Position numbers and translations under genes: made by a program. From Hygrophila difformis (lineage: Eukaryota > Streptophyta > Magnoliopsida > Lamiales > Acanthaceae), in assembly GCA_030278955.1 (NCBI GenBank), contig JAOANR010000014.1, positions 28,533,453-28,597,452 of the forward strand: a stretch of 64,000 bases of DNA, given 5' to 3'. The notes beneath the pieces were generated by a model. It had not been told where the DNA came from, searched no databases, and saw only the letters and a program-made list of their open reading frames with translations. Positions 43,268 to 54,130 of the stretch are shown here, one piece after another; position 1 is the stretch's first letter, and each line of letters begins with the position of its first letter.

Positions 43268-43278
43268 TAGTTTTTACC

Positions 43279-45024
43279 CGTTGTCATAGGAAAACATGCT
43301 TTATATATTATATAAATAAAAAGAAAAAGAAGGACCCATATATTGAAATACGGAAGGTAATTCAGATCTAAGAAGTGGTGGCTTGTGGGAATGGATTTCG
43401 ATATGGTTCCTATGCCGGAAATAAAATTTTCAACATGTACTGTTCTAAATAATTGTTATTGATGGAACACACCTGTGCGGGTGGTTCGTGCCCACGGATC
43501 GTTATTGGATGCCAACACATACATACATGGTATTATAATATATCTACTAGAATAGTTGCGAAAAATACCTTTCCAAAGCAGATCTGCAACAGCATCTGAT
43601 TGGAAACTTGGTTTTTTTCGTTTATGTCCGTAAATCTGCAATATGCAACCACAAACAATTTTCCAAGCATACGAACGGGCGCACAAATGAATCTACCGCC
43701 TTGCACACCAACGGATTCAACTCCAGTAATCTTCCAGACTGTTCCCGACCCTGTATGGACTCCGGATGGACAGAGATCTATGAAACGGATGGAGAGAAAA
43801 ACTTAATCTCTAAGAAACCCTCTTGGCCGCCCCCTCTCTCTCTTGTTGGAAGAGAATTATGATAATGTTCTTATTGAGGCCAGGGTTTCTTGAAGACCTA
43901 TTTATATACTCTCCTAGTTGGTCATTGGGCCAGATTGAGGATCCACTAGAAGGTATCACGCTCAGGCTCCTTTACAGGCTCAAATTCTTATGTTCAGCCC
44001 AAAACATAATTTAGCTTATAAAACATTAATTAATTCCACTAAATAATTAATGTTGCACTTCCGGCCTGATCCAGATTGAATCTGAGCTTCTATTAGACTC
44101 AATTTATTCCCTATGTTTAAGATATCGCACGTCCATTAATTGATTAAAACTTCTGACAATTTTAATCAATTAATCTCTTTTAATCCTTAACTAGTACCAC
44201 TCAAACTTCATCATTGTACGGAGTAAATCCACCTGCAGGGTTCATACAATGATCCTTAAGTCGTACCACTCGAACTTCATCATAGTACCAGTCAAACTTC
44301 ATCATTGTACGGAGTAATCATCAAAAATAATGATTTAAAATGTGCATTGGACTGCATGTTGGGTGGGTCCGTAGCAAATAAATAAGAACGGAGGAAGTAT
44401 TTGCTAAAAAAATACAGTGGGATGGGAATGGATTGTATGCAGATGGCTACATGTGCAGCCACCATGTTTGTGATGTGGGAGTTGTATTGTGTGATGGATG
44501 AAATGTTGCATTTTGTGTGATGGGAGAGATGTTTTGTGTGATGCAAAAAAATGTGATAGGAATTATGATTTTTGTGATGCCACGTTTGTATTTTGTGATG
44601 TTTGCAGGTGCAGCATTTTGTGATGGCTGCACCGTAACCGGATTTCACTGGGATGTATGTATTTCTACTCTATATATAGTCCATTATTTCAGTCTAAAAT
44701 AACACATTCTTTAACCAACTGAGTTCAACCCGTATGCATCCAATTCTTTATCTTCTTTGCATTTTCTCTTTCTTACACCCACTTGGGTGGATCAATAAGA
44801 ATTATATAACATATATATATATATATACACATATAGATATCCGATTACTTGAGAGCGTTCAATTTTTCGATTCTACTCAACTCTACTTCTTCATGGATAC
44901 ATGCAATTCTCCTAATATACTTATACGTACAACATATATATGTATATCCATATCTTATATAAATAGTAATATATCTGAAAAGCTGTTTCTTGCGCAGATC
45001 ATACAGTGACAGAGGATCGAAAGG
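43279..45024. other. Intergenic DNA upstream of the cyclase exon
   Basis: No gene recognised. It contains a 26-bp direct repeat (44201-44226 and 44292-44317) and a stretch rich in TTTGTGATG repeats bounded by GTGCAGCCA and its complement (about 44452-44632). An AT dinucleotide run at 44811-44827 could serve as a TATA region about 200 bp before the cyclase start. Confidence 0.5.
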
Positions 45025-45225
45025 ATGTGGAAGCTGAAAATTGCAGAAGGCAGGGGTCCGTATTTGTACAGCACAAACAACTTTGTGGGGAGACAGACAT
45101 GGGAGTATGATCCAGACGGTGGAACCGATGAGGAGCGACAGTCATTTCAGAAAGCACGCGATGAATACATGGAGAGAAAGAAAAAGGGATACCCTGCAAG
45201 TGGTGATCTCTTCACGAGAATACAG
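45025..45225 (+). pseudogene. Oxidosqualene cyclase (triterpene synthase), orphan exon 1
   Basis: 67 codons starting MWKLKIAEGRGPYLYSTNNF, then VGRQTWEYDPDGGTDEER and ending FTRIQ at a GT donor. This is the N-terminal exon typical of plant lupeol, beta-amyrin and cycloartenol synthases, membrane-bound enzymes that cyclise 2,3-oxidosqualene. Start codon, frame and splice donor are all intact. No later exon (QW repeats, the D-C-T-A-E motif) appears in the remaining 18.8 kb; instead LINEs, a hAT element and a CRM retrotransposon follow. It is either an orphan exon or the start of a gene split by a very large intron. Confidence 0.85.
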
Positions 45226-46754
45226 GTGCACCACAAAACACTACAACAAGCTCATTTACTTATTGAGTTGTCACTAATTCTATATGCTTTTTGAGACAAT
45301 TAAGAAGTCCAACTTATTGTCTTTGAATATTCTAATTTAAAGAGACAATGATGACAATATATTCGGTGACAATGACCCGATTTGACACACTATTTGCGTT
45401 GGCACGATGGACAGACACATGTATTAAGTTACATTCCAGTTCATATATTTTTTTTTAACTGGTACATACATTTATTGTACTAATATTGTTGTAGTAATTT
45501 GCATGTCATAGGAATTCATCTTAGATTGCAGTAATATATTTTTTTTCTTTTATGAATCAAAATGATGAATAAAATTTAGATTGATTTTAAGCAGATAAGA
45601 TTGGAAGTTGAAGATTTAACTATTATTCTTAACTTATGCACCAACTATTTAAACAAAAAAAAAATTATGTCTCATATTCAAAAAATATTGGTTGGTCCAC
45701 CTAGTTAACAATATAACAATAATATAAACAATAATTATATATATAAAAAAAATACTCCATGTAGAACAGGCATTAGATGGTATTTATTTATTAGTAGATT
45801 CAACTTCGTCTTTGTTGTTTACCAAAAAAAAAAAAAAGACTTCCTCTTTGTTCACTAAATATGGTTATATATAGAGAGGACTATCAAATTCCACTAATTA
45901 TATTAATCTGTTTAATAGTACTACATATTTTTGCCTCGCTACAAATTTCATCTTTACTCAAAATAATCCTAAATGCATTTAGTTTTAAGTTTTAGGCCCT
46001 CCAACTTTTAAATTGTTCACTTTTACTCCAAAAAATTTTTAATTTTTACAATTTAGTCCTCATTACACACTTATATATCTAAAAGTGAGGACTAAACTGC
46101 AAAAAATAGAAACGTTTGGTGGTATAGAGGCCTAAAATTGGAAATTAAATGATAGGACTATTCGGCTAAAATATGAAAGTTCAATTTCGGTTAATTAAAT
46201 ACTTTATATGAACCAAATTGACTAATAGTAAAGCTTACGTCACTATTTGGGGATTTATTCCCACTATTTACCCTATCAGCAGAAAATGATCTGAGTTCCA
46301 CAATTTAATTTGATTTAATTGACTGCCTCTAAAGGCATATATTTATATGTTTTTAATAGCGATATTAGTATACATTTCTATGTTTTGATGACCTTATATT
46401 TCATTTTAATATATATCCCCCCTTTAATTTAAGTATTAATATGGCTTTTATTTTCACAAAATATAATATCAATATTATATTGACACCGTACCCTTAACTA
46501 TTTTTCTGTAGCTCTTCAAAAAAAAAAAAACTATTTTTTGTTAGTGATATATGGAATGAAAGTATTTTTATATGGAATGAAGTATGGAACAAAGCAAGGA
46601 CAGAGGGTAAATCTTAGGAAAGAAGACATCGCAAATTGCATATTGGCAGAAAATAGCATTGTCTAATAGGGTGTAATGGGCATTTTGGTAAACTTATGTT
46701 ACCATACACAGTGGATTCACGTGTGTATATATATATATATATATATTATATATA
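45226..46754. other. AT-rich intergenic DNA
   Basis: Rich in A/T runs and an AT microsatellite near 46727-46753. No exon of the cyclase or any other gene found. Confidence 0.6.
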
Positions 46755-46792
46755 CTAGGATTCTATCTGTAGCGCGCGCTACGCCGCGCCCG
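46755..46792 (-). other. Second Helitron-like 3' terminus
   Basis: On the - strand a GC-rich palindrome (GTAGCGCGCGCTAC, 46769-46782) is followed by about ten bases and CTAG (46758-46755), then T in an AT-rich site. This fits the 3' end of a Helitron extending to higher coordinates. No 5' end (TC) could be fixed. Confidence 0.35.
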
Positions 46793-47559
46793 ATGAGGAA
46801 AAAAATATTATAGAAATCTGTAATAAGACATTCAAAGCTGTAATAAAAGTAAAATTAAGATAAATTTAATTGTAAGATCTGGTTATACCCAGAAAAAAGA
46901 CAATAGCTATCAATATTCAAGAATTCAAATAATACACAGGAAATGAGCGATTTATTGCTGGGTAACTGGTTACACCCCTACCTTATAACACTCTGTATGA
47001 TTTTAAACAAAAGTTTGCATTTTTATAAATATAAGTATTCAATAAATAAAAATTAGATGAAACCGTCTCATAAATTTATTTTTAACTATCATTAGAGAAA
47101 AATAAATTATATTTTTCGAAAATGAGAGTTTAGCGAATCAATCCCAACCAAGTAAAGGACTATCGTCTATCTAAGCCCAGCTCCATTAATTTATAAACAT
47201 TGGATTAAATAAAATATATATAAATTATATTATAGATTAATCAGTAGGATTTAAATTAGAATATTTAGCCAATTAGTTTAAGAAAATTTAAGAAAATTAA
47301 GGTCGGCCTGATTATTAACAAGTTGTCTCAAATGAAAGGATTTGAAGTGTGGGGTTGAATTAGTAATAAAAAATCGACTACGAGATGAATTAACTTAATA
47401 GTTCATCGAATTAGCTTATGGCAATAAGACGACATTTATTATATGATTAATTACGATAAAAATTTATGGATTGTCTACTTTTTGTAACGAGTCATCCAAA
47501 TGTTAGTATTAGGATTTTGATTATTTAAAAATAAAATAAAATTTGAGTATAGCCCAAAA

Positions 47560-48440
47560 CCTCTTATAGCCCAACCCTTGGCCCAAACCTAACTCAACCC
47601 TAACCTTTGGCCACCTCACACCCCCGCCAACCTCCAGCCACTCAAATCCACCACCTTGCCTCCGCCATCATCATCCCGGCCTTCCACCGGCACCATCGTC
47701 CTCCCCCATTGCCGCCAGCACCATCCCCCCAATCCTCTCTAAATCTGCCATCGCCCACCTCCTCCGGCCACCTCCGCGCCACCACCACCAAGTCACTGCC
47801 ATCCTTCCTCTTCCCCAAAATCGCCATTGCCATACCTGTGCCACCACTGTCGACCTCCCTTTCCAATCCAAAAAAAGAAAAGAGAGAAAAAAACCACCGC
47901 CATGCCCACCTCTATTTCTGTGTACTCTCCCCTTCCCAAATCTGCCACCTCTACTAAATCCCACCACCATTTTCGTCCCCAGCCAACACAGCACACCCAC
48001 CATTCAATTTTCTCAAATCCACAGAAACCAAAAAGCGAGAAAAAAAATAGAAAGAAGACAGAGATAGAGACAGAGATGCGAGAGAGAGAGAGCAGCTGGC
48101 GTCAACGTCCTATCGCAGCGCCCCCCGGTTATGTCGGCTGCCACCTCCGGCCGCCGTCGACGCCCCCGGAGGTCCGCAAGCGAACAAGGAGAAGGTAGAG
48201 AAATTGGGCGTGGGCCGTTGGAACCATGGTTATCGCGGATGTAGAAGCTATGAATGGACAAACAGATGCAAAAATTTTGGGAATTAGGGTTGAGGCCAAA
48301 GAGCATATGGAGGAGGAGGCAACAATTGCAGATGAGAAGAGAAAGGATGAGACAGAGGCACTGAACAGGGCAAATGATGACGCAACAAGCATGCCAGAGA
48401 GGGTAATTAACACCATGGGCTAAGGACATTTTCAACATTT
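47560..48440. other. GC-rich stretch of unclear origin
   Basis: C-rich, proline/serine/threonine-biased sequence (47607-47960), an AG microsatellite (about 48078-48100) and an open frame 48226-48423 that reads EAKEHMEEEATIADEKRKDE, possibly helical. No family recognised. It contrasts in base composition with its AT-rich neighbours and may be cargo of the Helitron-like element ending at 46755. Confidence 0.3.
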
Positions 48441-48468
48441 CATGTGCAAAACTTACTGTGCACTTCGC

Positions 48469-48484
48469 ATATATATATATATAT

Positions 48485-48516
<32 letters not shown>
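48469..48516. repeat. AT dinucleotide microsatellite
   Basis: Two AT/TA runs, 48469-48484 and 48487-48516, separated by a short break. Confidence 0.9.
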
Positions 48517-48519
<3 letters not shown>

Positions 48520-48586
48520 TTATACAGACACACATACATTATATAAAGTATGTGTGTACCATCCTGGTTCACACACCGGTTGTACC

Positions 48587-49258
48587 TAGGGGTGAAAACG
48601 AGACAGATACGGGCGGATAGTACTCATCCCGTATCCTATCCCATATTTTTTTGTCGAATATGGAATCGGATACGAATAGGCCGGATACAAATACGAATTC
48701 GAATATTTCGGGAAATGGATATGAGACGGATTCAGATTTTAACTCGGATAATCTTATAATTACTAATTTTTTTTTTAATTTTTTAAGTGAAATCAGAATA
48801 TACTACTATGTAAGCTAAACTAAATTTTTAAACTTTCCAAGATCATTAGTTATTTCATTCAAAACATCTAAATAACATCACTACAAGATGTTACATACTA
48901 CAATTTTGATGCAAATAACCTAATGATGTAGTTGAGTAGATTGATATGATTTGATTTAATAAATTACATATGGCTTCAAGCTTTTGATTATATTTATACA
49001 TATAGTATTACTTATTTATTTTATAGTTAATATAATATATTATATTATACATATAAAAATATATATAAATTTTCGGATATTCGGATAGAAAATACGGATA
49101 ATATCCGCATTATATTCGGATTTTTTGGATACGGGCGGATATTTACAATCCCATATCCTGTCCCGTATCCGTCGGATATAAAAATTCGAATTCGAATCAA
49201 ATATAATCGAATACGACTTCAGATCGGGCGGATATTATCCGCCCCACTTTCACACCTT
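48587..49258. mobile_element. hAT-type non-autonomous element
   Basis: 672 bp with short imperfect terminal inverted repeats (TAGGGGTGAAAACG at the left; AAGGTGTGAAAGTG as complement of the right end) and a perfect 8-bp target duplication GTTGTACC at 48579-48586 and 49259-49266, the length made by hAT transposases. The interior is AT-rich and filled with GGATA/TATCC-type repeats (for example CGGATACG, GGGCGGATA) in both orientations. It encodes no transposase. Confidence 0.9.
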
Positions 49259-49574
49259 GTTGTACCATCCAATCTAGGGATATTAAATGTCCATGGGTTG
49301 CCAACTCAACAATTAAAGTATCATTCATACTTAATTTTAGTCACATTAGTTAATTATACTCATTATGAAGGGGCTAATTATACTAGCTAATTAAAGGGTC
49401 AAATCATCAAATTCGTTGAATTAGTATTTTTGGATGTTCAGTTTTGTAATTAACAAAATTAATTGACTAAATTGACAATTACACACTATGAAATGATGAG
49501 TTGTCATTCCTAAGAAATTACGTACATATATTAGATAAAATTTGGGTGGAAATTTAAACCGATAGGGGTATGCT

Positions 49575-50622
49575 ACTCCATCAGCATCTTTAGCAATCAA
49601 ATCCGTGTGACCATCCGGGGAAGACCCATGTAGTGTAGAAATCTTCAGAGTTCGCCATAGAGCGAGCCATCCAATCAGCCACCTGATTTCCTTCACGAAA
49701 CACATGACGAAGCAACAACCATCCATGCTATGAATAAGACTAGAACATCCTTAATCAAAGGCTAAAAGGAGTGATGCGGAGTTGCCTCTCCCAAAACCAA
49801 GCGGATGACTTCAAGTGAATCAACATAACACATAGCCAACACCACTCCTAACTGCGATGCTAGAAGCAGGCCAAATCGGAGGCCGATCAACTCTACCTCA
49901 ATGATCTTCCGACCACTCAAACAACCCCCACACGCTCCAACCCAAGCACAAGTATGAGACCTCAAAAACGCACCAAACCCTGACCTCCCGGACTCCAAAA
50001 CGCATCCATCCGAGTGCAAAATATTCCCAACAATATCCGGCTCAATCCAGCGAACAAGTCGAGTGATACGCAGCTGTGAACTTCTAGAACAACTCTTCAA
50101 AAGAGAGCAATTAATACCACCAGCTTTAAATAAAATCTGTTCGATACCTAAGCATTTACCACGGAAAATGCGATTGTTCCTCTCACACCATACCGTCCAT
50201 AAAATGGCGAGGAACCGCGAACCCCAAGAGCGCCATGCCCATTCAAACCAATGCCTACAATCTCCATTGGACAGATTAGTGATCATTGGCTCGATAAGAA
50301 AGCCAGCCTTCGTCCAGACCTGATCAGTCCATGCACATAAGAAAAGTGCATGATGCCAGTCATCAATTTGCACCCCACAAATAGAGCATAGCGGCGAGGA
50401 GGCGAGTCCACGATGATATCTCAAACTATTACATGGTAATGCACCATGCCCAAGCAACCAAAGCAAGACACTAATCTTCTCCGGGATATGAGCTTTCCAA
50501 ATCCAATCCCAGCCTATAGAATTCCCAGGCGGCTTACACAACCATGAGTATCCAGTAGCGACACTATAAATCCCATTAACAGTGCCCTTCCAGTGCAGCA
50601 AGTCCAAGACCTCCGGATTCAA
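49575..50622 (-). pseudogene. LINE-1 ORF2 zinc-binding domain and RNase H
   Basis: The frame from 50622 shows the RT-associated zinc-binding region (GWDWIWKAHIPEKISVLLWL, CSICGVQIDDWHHALFLC) and a plant-LINE RNase H (LHSDGCVLESGRSGFGAFLR, EVELIGLRFGLLLASQLGV, YVDSLEVIRLV). It stops at 49762. The rest of RNase H, with REGNQVADWMARS, lies in another frame near 49650-49700. The first Asp of RNase H is present in HSDG. The domain degrades the RNA strand during target-primed reverse transcription; here it is not translatable as one piece. Confidence 0.85.
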
Positions 50623-50724
50623 AAATGGAGCTGGCGTGGCTTCAAGATCATGCCTAAGGTCCTGAGGTAACCATGAATAAAGATGATCGAGCTTCCACTT
50701 CCCATTATTGATGACATCTTTAAT

Positions 50725-52270
50725 TTAGAGAGTTAAGTCTTGAACATCAATAAAAGGAACTCGATGAGCCATGTACTGACCTTCCCACCAGGGTGTGTAC
50801 CATAGCGAGCTAACCCCATTACCAATCCTGATGCCATAACTGAGCTTAAACATTTCTGCAATTTTAACCAAGGAACGCCATACTTTGGAGGCTCTGTGGT
50901 GTGATCGCGGCATGAGTCCGAGCTCCACACCATATTTCTCCCGCAATACTGACACCCAGTGCTTGTTAGGATTGTTAAGAAATTGCCATAGTGGTTTTCC
51001 CAGCAAAGCTAGATTCATCTCCCTACTCCTTTTGATCCCCAAGCCACCATGCTTCCTTGGCCGAGTGACAACCTCCCAATTTATGAGATGTAAGCCTCGT
51101 CCATCCGCACCTTTCCATATCTATCTTCGCACCAACTTGTCAATATTGTTGCATACTCCAATGGGGAGCATATGCACTTGCATCACATAGATTGGCAATG
51201 CATTAAGAAATGATCTAGCCAGAGTAACACGACCAGCCTTGTTTAGTAGAAAGGCCGACCAAGAAGAGTGCTTCAGTTCTATCTTTCGAATCAACCAATC
51301 AAAGTGCGAAATTTTCAACCGACCATGAATAATAGGAAAGCCCAGATACTTTCCAATATCATTATTAACAGTGACCCCAAGCAACTCGGCAACCAACGCA
51401 CGCTCCGTGGCCGAGGCGTTTGGCGAGCAAAACGCCGTGGATTTAGTCGCATTCATGTGGAGACCTGATCGGCCTCCAAACCGAGCCAAAACAGCAGCCA
51501 TGCTAAAGATACTACCCGTCTCCAATTCCTCACAAAAAATCAAATCATCGGAAACATGAGATGAGAATACCCAACCCTCCCGGACTCAAGCGCAACGGCT
51601 TCCAATACCCCTGCGAAGTAGCCTCAAGAATTGTTTTCGGGAGTTTTCCCATAACGATGACGATTAAATAAGGAGACAGCGGGTCACCTTGGCGCAAATC
51701 ACGCTGAGCCTTGATATTGCCAATGGGCGAGCCATTCCATAATATCGAAAAACTAGAGGGGGTTACACATGTCATAATAAGCTCTCTACAGGCTATTGGA
51801 AGATCAAGATCAATTAAACAAGCCGCCAAAAAATCCCAACTCACCATATGAAAAGCTTTGGTGAGGTCTATCTTGATGACAGCGGCTTTAACAGCCGATC
51901 GGGGCCTCTCCAGGGAAGCAACTATCTCCTGCAGTAAGATACCATTGTCTGAAGTGCCTCTGCTCGGCAGAAAGGCCGACTGCTGAGGACCAATGACATC
52001 ACATAAAATAGGTCTCAGCCTACGGACGAGGATTTTTGTAATGAGCTTGAATGTGACATTACAGAGTGTCAACGGTCGGAATTGCTTAAGGGACCGGGAA
52101 ATATCAACTTTCGGAAGGAGACACAAGAAGGCATGGGCGAGACCTTCGGGTAGCACACGTGATCTCATCACTTTCAAAATGAATTTAGTGACATTATCCT
52201 TGAGAGTTTCCCAGTATTCCTTGTAGAAGCCGGCTGGGAAACCATCAGGACCCGGGGCGGCATATGATCG
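50725..52270 (-). pseudogene. LINE-1 reverse transcriptase
   Basis: Non-LTR RT with APGPDGFPAGFYKEYWETLK, LPKVDISRSLKQFRPLTLCN, GPQQSAFLPSRGTSDNGILL, IKIDLTKAFHMVSWDF and QRDLRQGDPLSPYLIVIVMG. The catalytic F-A-D-D motif is destroyed by an apparent one-base loss near 51550, where the frame changes; the next frame begins IFCEELETGSIFSMAAVLAR and has GKYLGFPIIHGR. A further piece, 50725-51042, holds RSREMNLALLGKPLWQFL. The N terminus is cut at 52270, where the endonuclease should join. Confidence 0.9.
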
Positions 52271-52310
52271 AAAATTGCACAATTTATGAAGATTTTACTA
52301 TTAATCCTAG
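52271..52310. repeat. 40-bp direct repeat, copy 1, at the endonuclease-RT junction
   Basis: Starts AAAATTGCACAATTTATG and ends TTAATCCTAG. Identical to 54000-54039. Confidence 0.97.
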
Positions 52311-52532
52311 CCATAGTCCGCCACCCATCCCCAACGCTTCTTGGATAAACACAGCAACATAGCCCAAGCGAATAAAATAAGGCCGCAGTCTAGAAAACTG
52401 GCCACGAGGCTGAAGAACGCAAAGTATATCTGGCCTATGATCTCGAATGAGATCGCTCATCCATCTTTGAGCCGTCCGGCTCATCAAACCACAGACTTTC
52501 TCTGCAATTATCGTAAAATCTTTAAAATCCAT
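52311..52532 (-). pseudogene. LINE-1 endonuclease, N-terminal stub
   Basis: Start of ORF2: MDFKDFTIIAEKVCGLMSRT, then LIRDHRPDILCVLQPR, then GGGLWLGL, where it stops. The usual N-x-R-G near the start (E-K-V-C-G here) and the catalytic E of the L-x-E-P/T-R motif (here Q) are altered, and the rest of the endonuclease is deleted. It begins six bases after the ORF1 stop. Confidence 0.8.
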
Positions 52533-52538
52533 GAAAGA

Positions 52539-53965
52539 TTAAAGAAAGAAGAACTTACAATCAGCTAGCAATTGCACACTAGCATCATCCGCATCAATCC
52601 AGTTCTCGTCTTCCTTTGACTCTAAATCCTCCACTAAAGGCGAGTAGCGACCAGGGACATGCAGGTCATCGGATGCCTGAGAGTAGGTATCCTCTTTGTC
52701 TTCCACCCTAGGCCTTTTCAAGATTTGAATATGTCTCCTACTCTTATTGGGTTGGACAGTGACCAACGCCATAGCATCCTGAGGACGTTCATCAGCATGA
52801 GGATGAGCCTCACATTTATCCACTCCCAAGCCAGATGCTACATCAGGCTGCCGAGGTTGCGCTCCAGTTGATTCAGAATTAGCATTGAAGCGTCCGGACT
52901 TTTTTCCAATGTGTTTATCATTAGTAATTATAGTATCGTCAGGTCCCTTTCCCACTGGTGTTTCCTCACTAACCACTCCATGCGCATGCATCTCAGGTCT
53001 GGGTTTTCGAGGGCGATTACGGCGACGTACCACCATCATCCAATCCCCATACACTTGGTCAGCATCTGATACCTTAGGACCATCCAGGTTAGGTGACTGA
53101 GACTGGTTGACACCTTACCCATCCTTGACCTCTCCCTCATTCTCTTTGCCTTTTCCCCCATCAACCGGTGCTTGGGAGCATGTATGTTGGAAATCTCGAT
53201 CAAAGTGACCGTATCTCCCGCACTTGGTACATATCATGTGTAGACCTTCGTATGCCACAGGAATCCATTGGCCGTTAACCCTCAACTTTCTAGTAACAGG
53301 CTTCGTCAAGTCAAGCGCGATGCAGACTCGCGCAAACCGCCCTCTAGACGATACAGTCGTGCATGAGTCAAACTTAATCACTTCGCCAATGCCAGAAGCG
53401 AGCGCCCAAAGAATATCCTCCCTATATCGATGCATAGGGAGCCCATTCAGGCGTGCCCAAATAAACGTCTTATTAACCTGAGTAGTACTTGGATCGAACT
53501 CCCTTGTCCAGGGCATGACGTCAAGGTAGTGATCAACAACATCCAAGGTCCCCTATTCACAACTGATTCCCTTTCCGCGACCAACTTGAATTTCACTATA
53601 AAACACCCAAACCGTACGTCGATGATATCCATACCACCCTGCGGCTTCCACATACCTTTCAAGCGATCTCTCAATGTCATGTAACCAACAGACGCACCCA
53701 AAAGCTTAACGACAAGCGCATCAGACCATGCCAAACCGGCTTCTTTATCTAAGTCTTCGTCAATGATAAACTCAGGCAGAGAAGGGTTGCCGTCTACAAA
53801 ACTCATGCGTATCAGTTGTTCTGCAAGGAGATCGCGGCAGGGAGCAGCATGAACTGGAGGGGAGTCCGTCTCCATCTTATCATCGGCCAGTACCTGGGCA
53901 AAAGTGGCGGCCCGGCCGCCAGGATCATGAAGGGGAGACGAGGTGTGCGGTGGCACCGAGAGCAC
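52539..53965 (-). pseudogene. LINE-1 ORF1 (DUF4283-like, CCHC knuckle)
   Basis: Three frames: 53965-53447 (GRAATFAQVLADD, DVRFGCFIVKFKLVAERESV, NRGPWML), 53546-53115 (KTFIWARLNGLPMHRYREDI, then the nucleic-acid-binding knuckle CTKCGRYGHFDRDFQ) and 53054-52539 (a charged C-terminal region). The last cysteine of the C-x2-C-x4-H-x4-C knuckle is F. Frameshift near 53530 and a stop near 53112. ORF1 proteins bind LINE RNA in the cytoplasm. Confidence 0.85.
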
Positions 53966-53999
53966 TGGAACAACGGTGAGACCCTAGCCATTGTAATAA

Positions 54000-54039
54000 A
54001 AAATTGCACAATTTATGAAGATTTTACTATTAATCCTAG
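54000..54039. repeat. 40-bp direct repeat, copy 2, at the 5' edge of LINE-1
   Basis: Perfect copy of 52271-52310, placed where the 5' end of LINE-1 meets the A-rich sequence that follows. Confidence 0.97.
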
Positions 54040-54130
54040 TCTCTACACCTACTATTTAAACAGAAACCGTTGTGTCTCTTTAAAAAAAAAACAAAAAAAG
54101 AAAAAAAAAAAGAAAAAAATAGAAGAAAAA

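Larger units (their letters stand above)
49560..53999 (-). mobile_element. LINE-1, decayed L1-type retrotransposon
   Basis: From high to low coordinates: ORF1 with DUF4283-like domain and CCHC knuckle, start of ORF2 endonuclease, a deletion, reverse transcriptase, zinc-binding domain and RNase H ending near 49600. The order and motifs are those of plant L1-clade LINEs. A 3' poly(A) and flanking target duplication could not be fixed, so the ends are approximate. Many frameshifts and stops mark it as old. Confidence 0.85.

Noticed and set aside
43440..44320. Possible solo LTR of a copia-type element
   Set aside because: Some wording looks LTR-like, but I could not find TG...CA ends, a primer site or a target duplication.
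47607..47957. Proline-rich 116-residue open frame
   Set aside because: Low-complexity C-rich DNA with open frames on both strands; no recognisable family.
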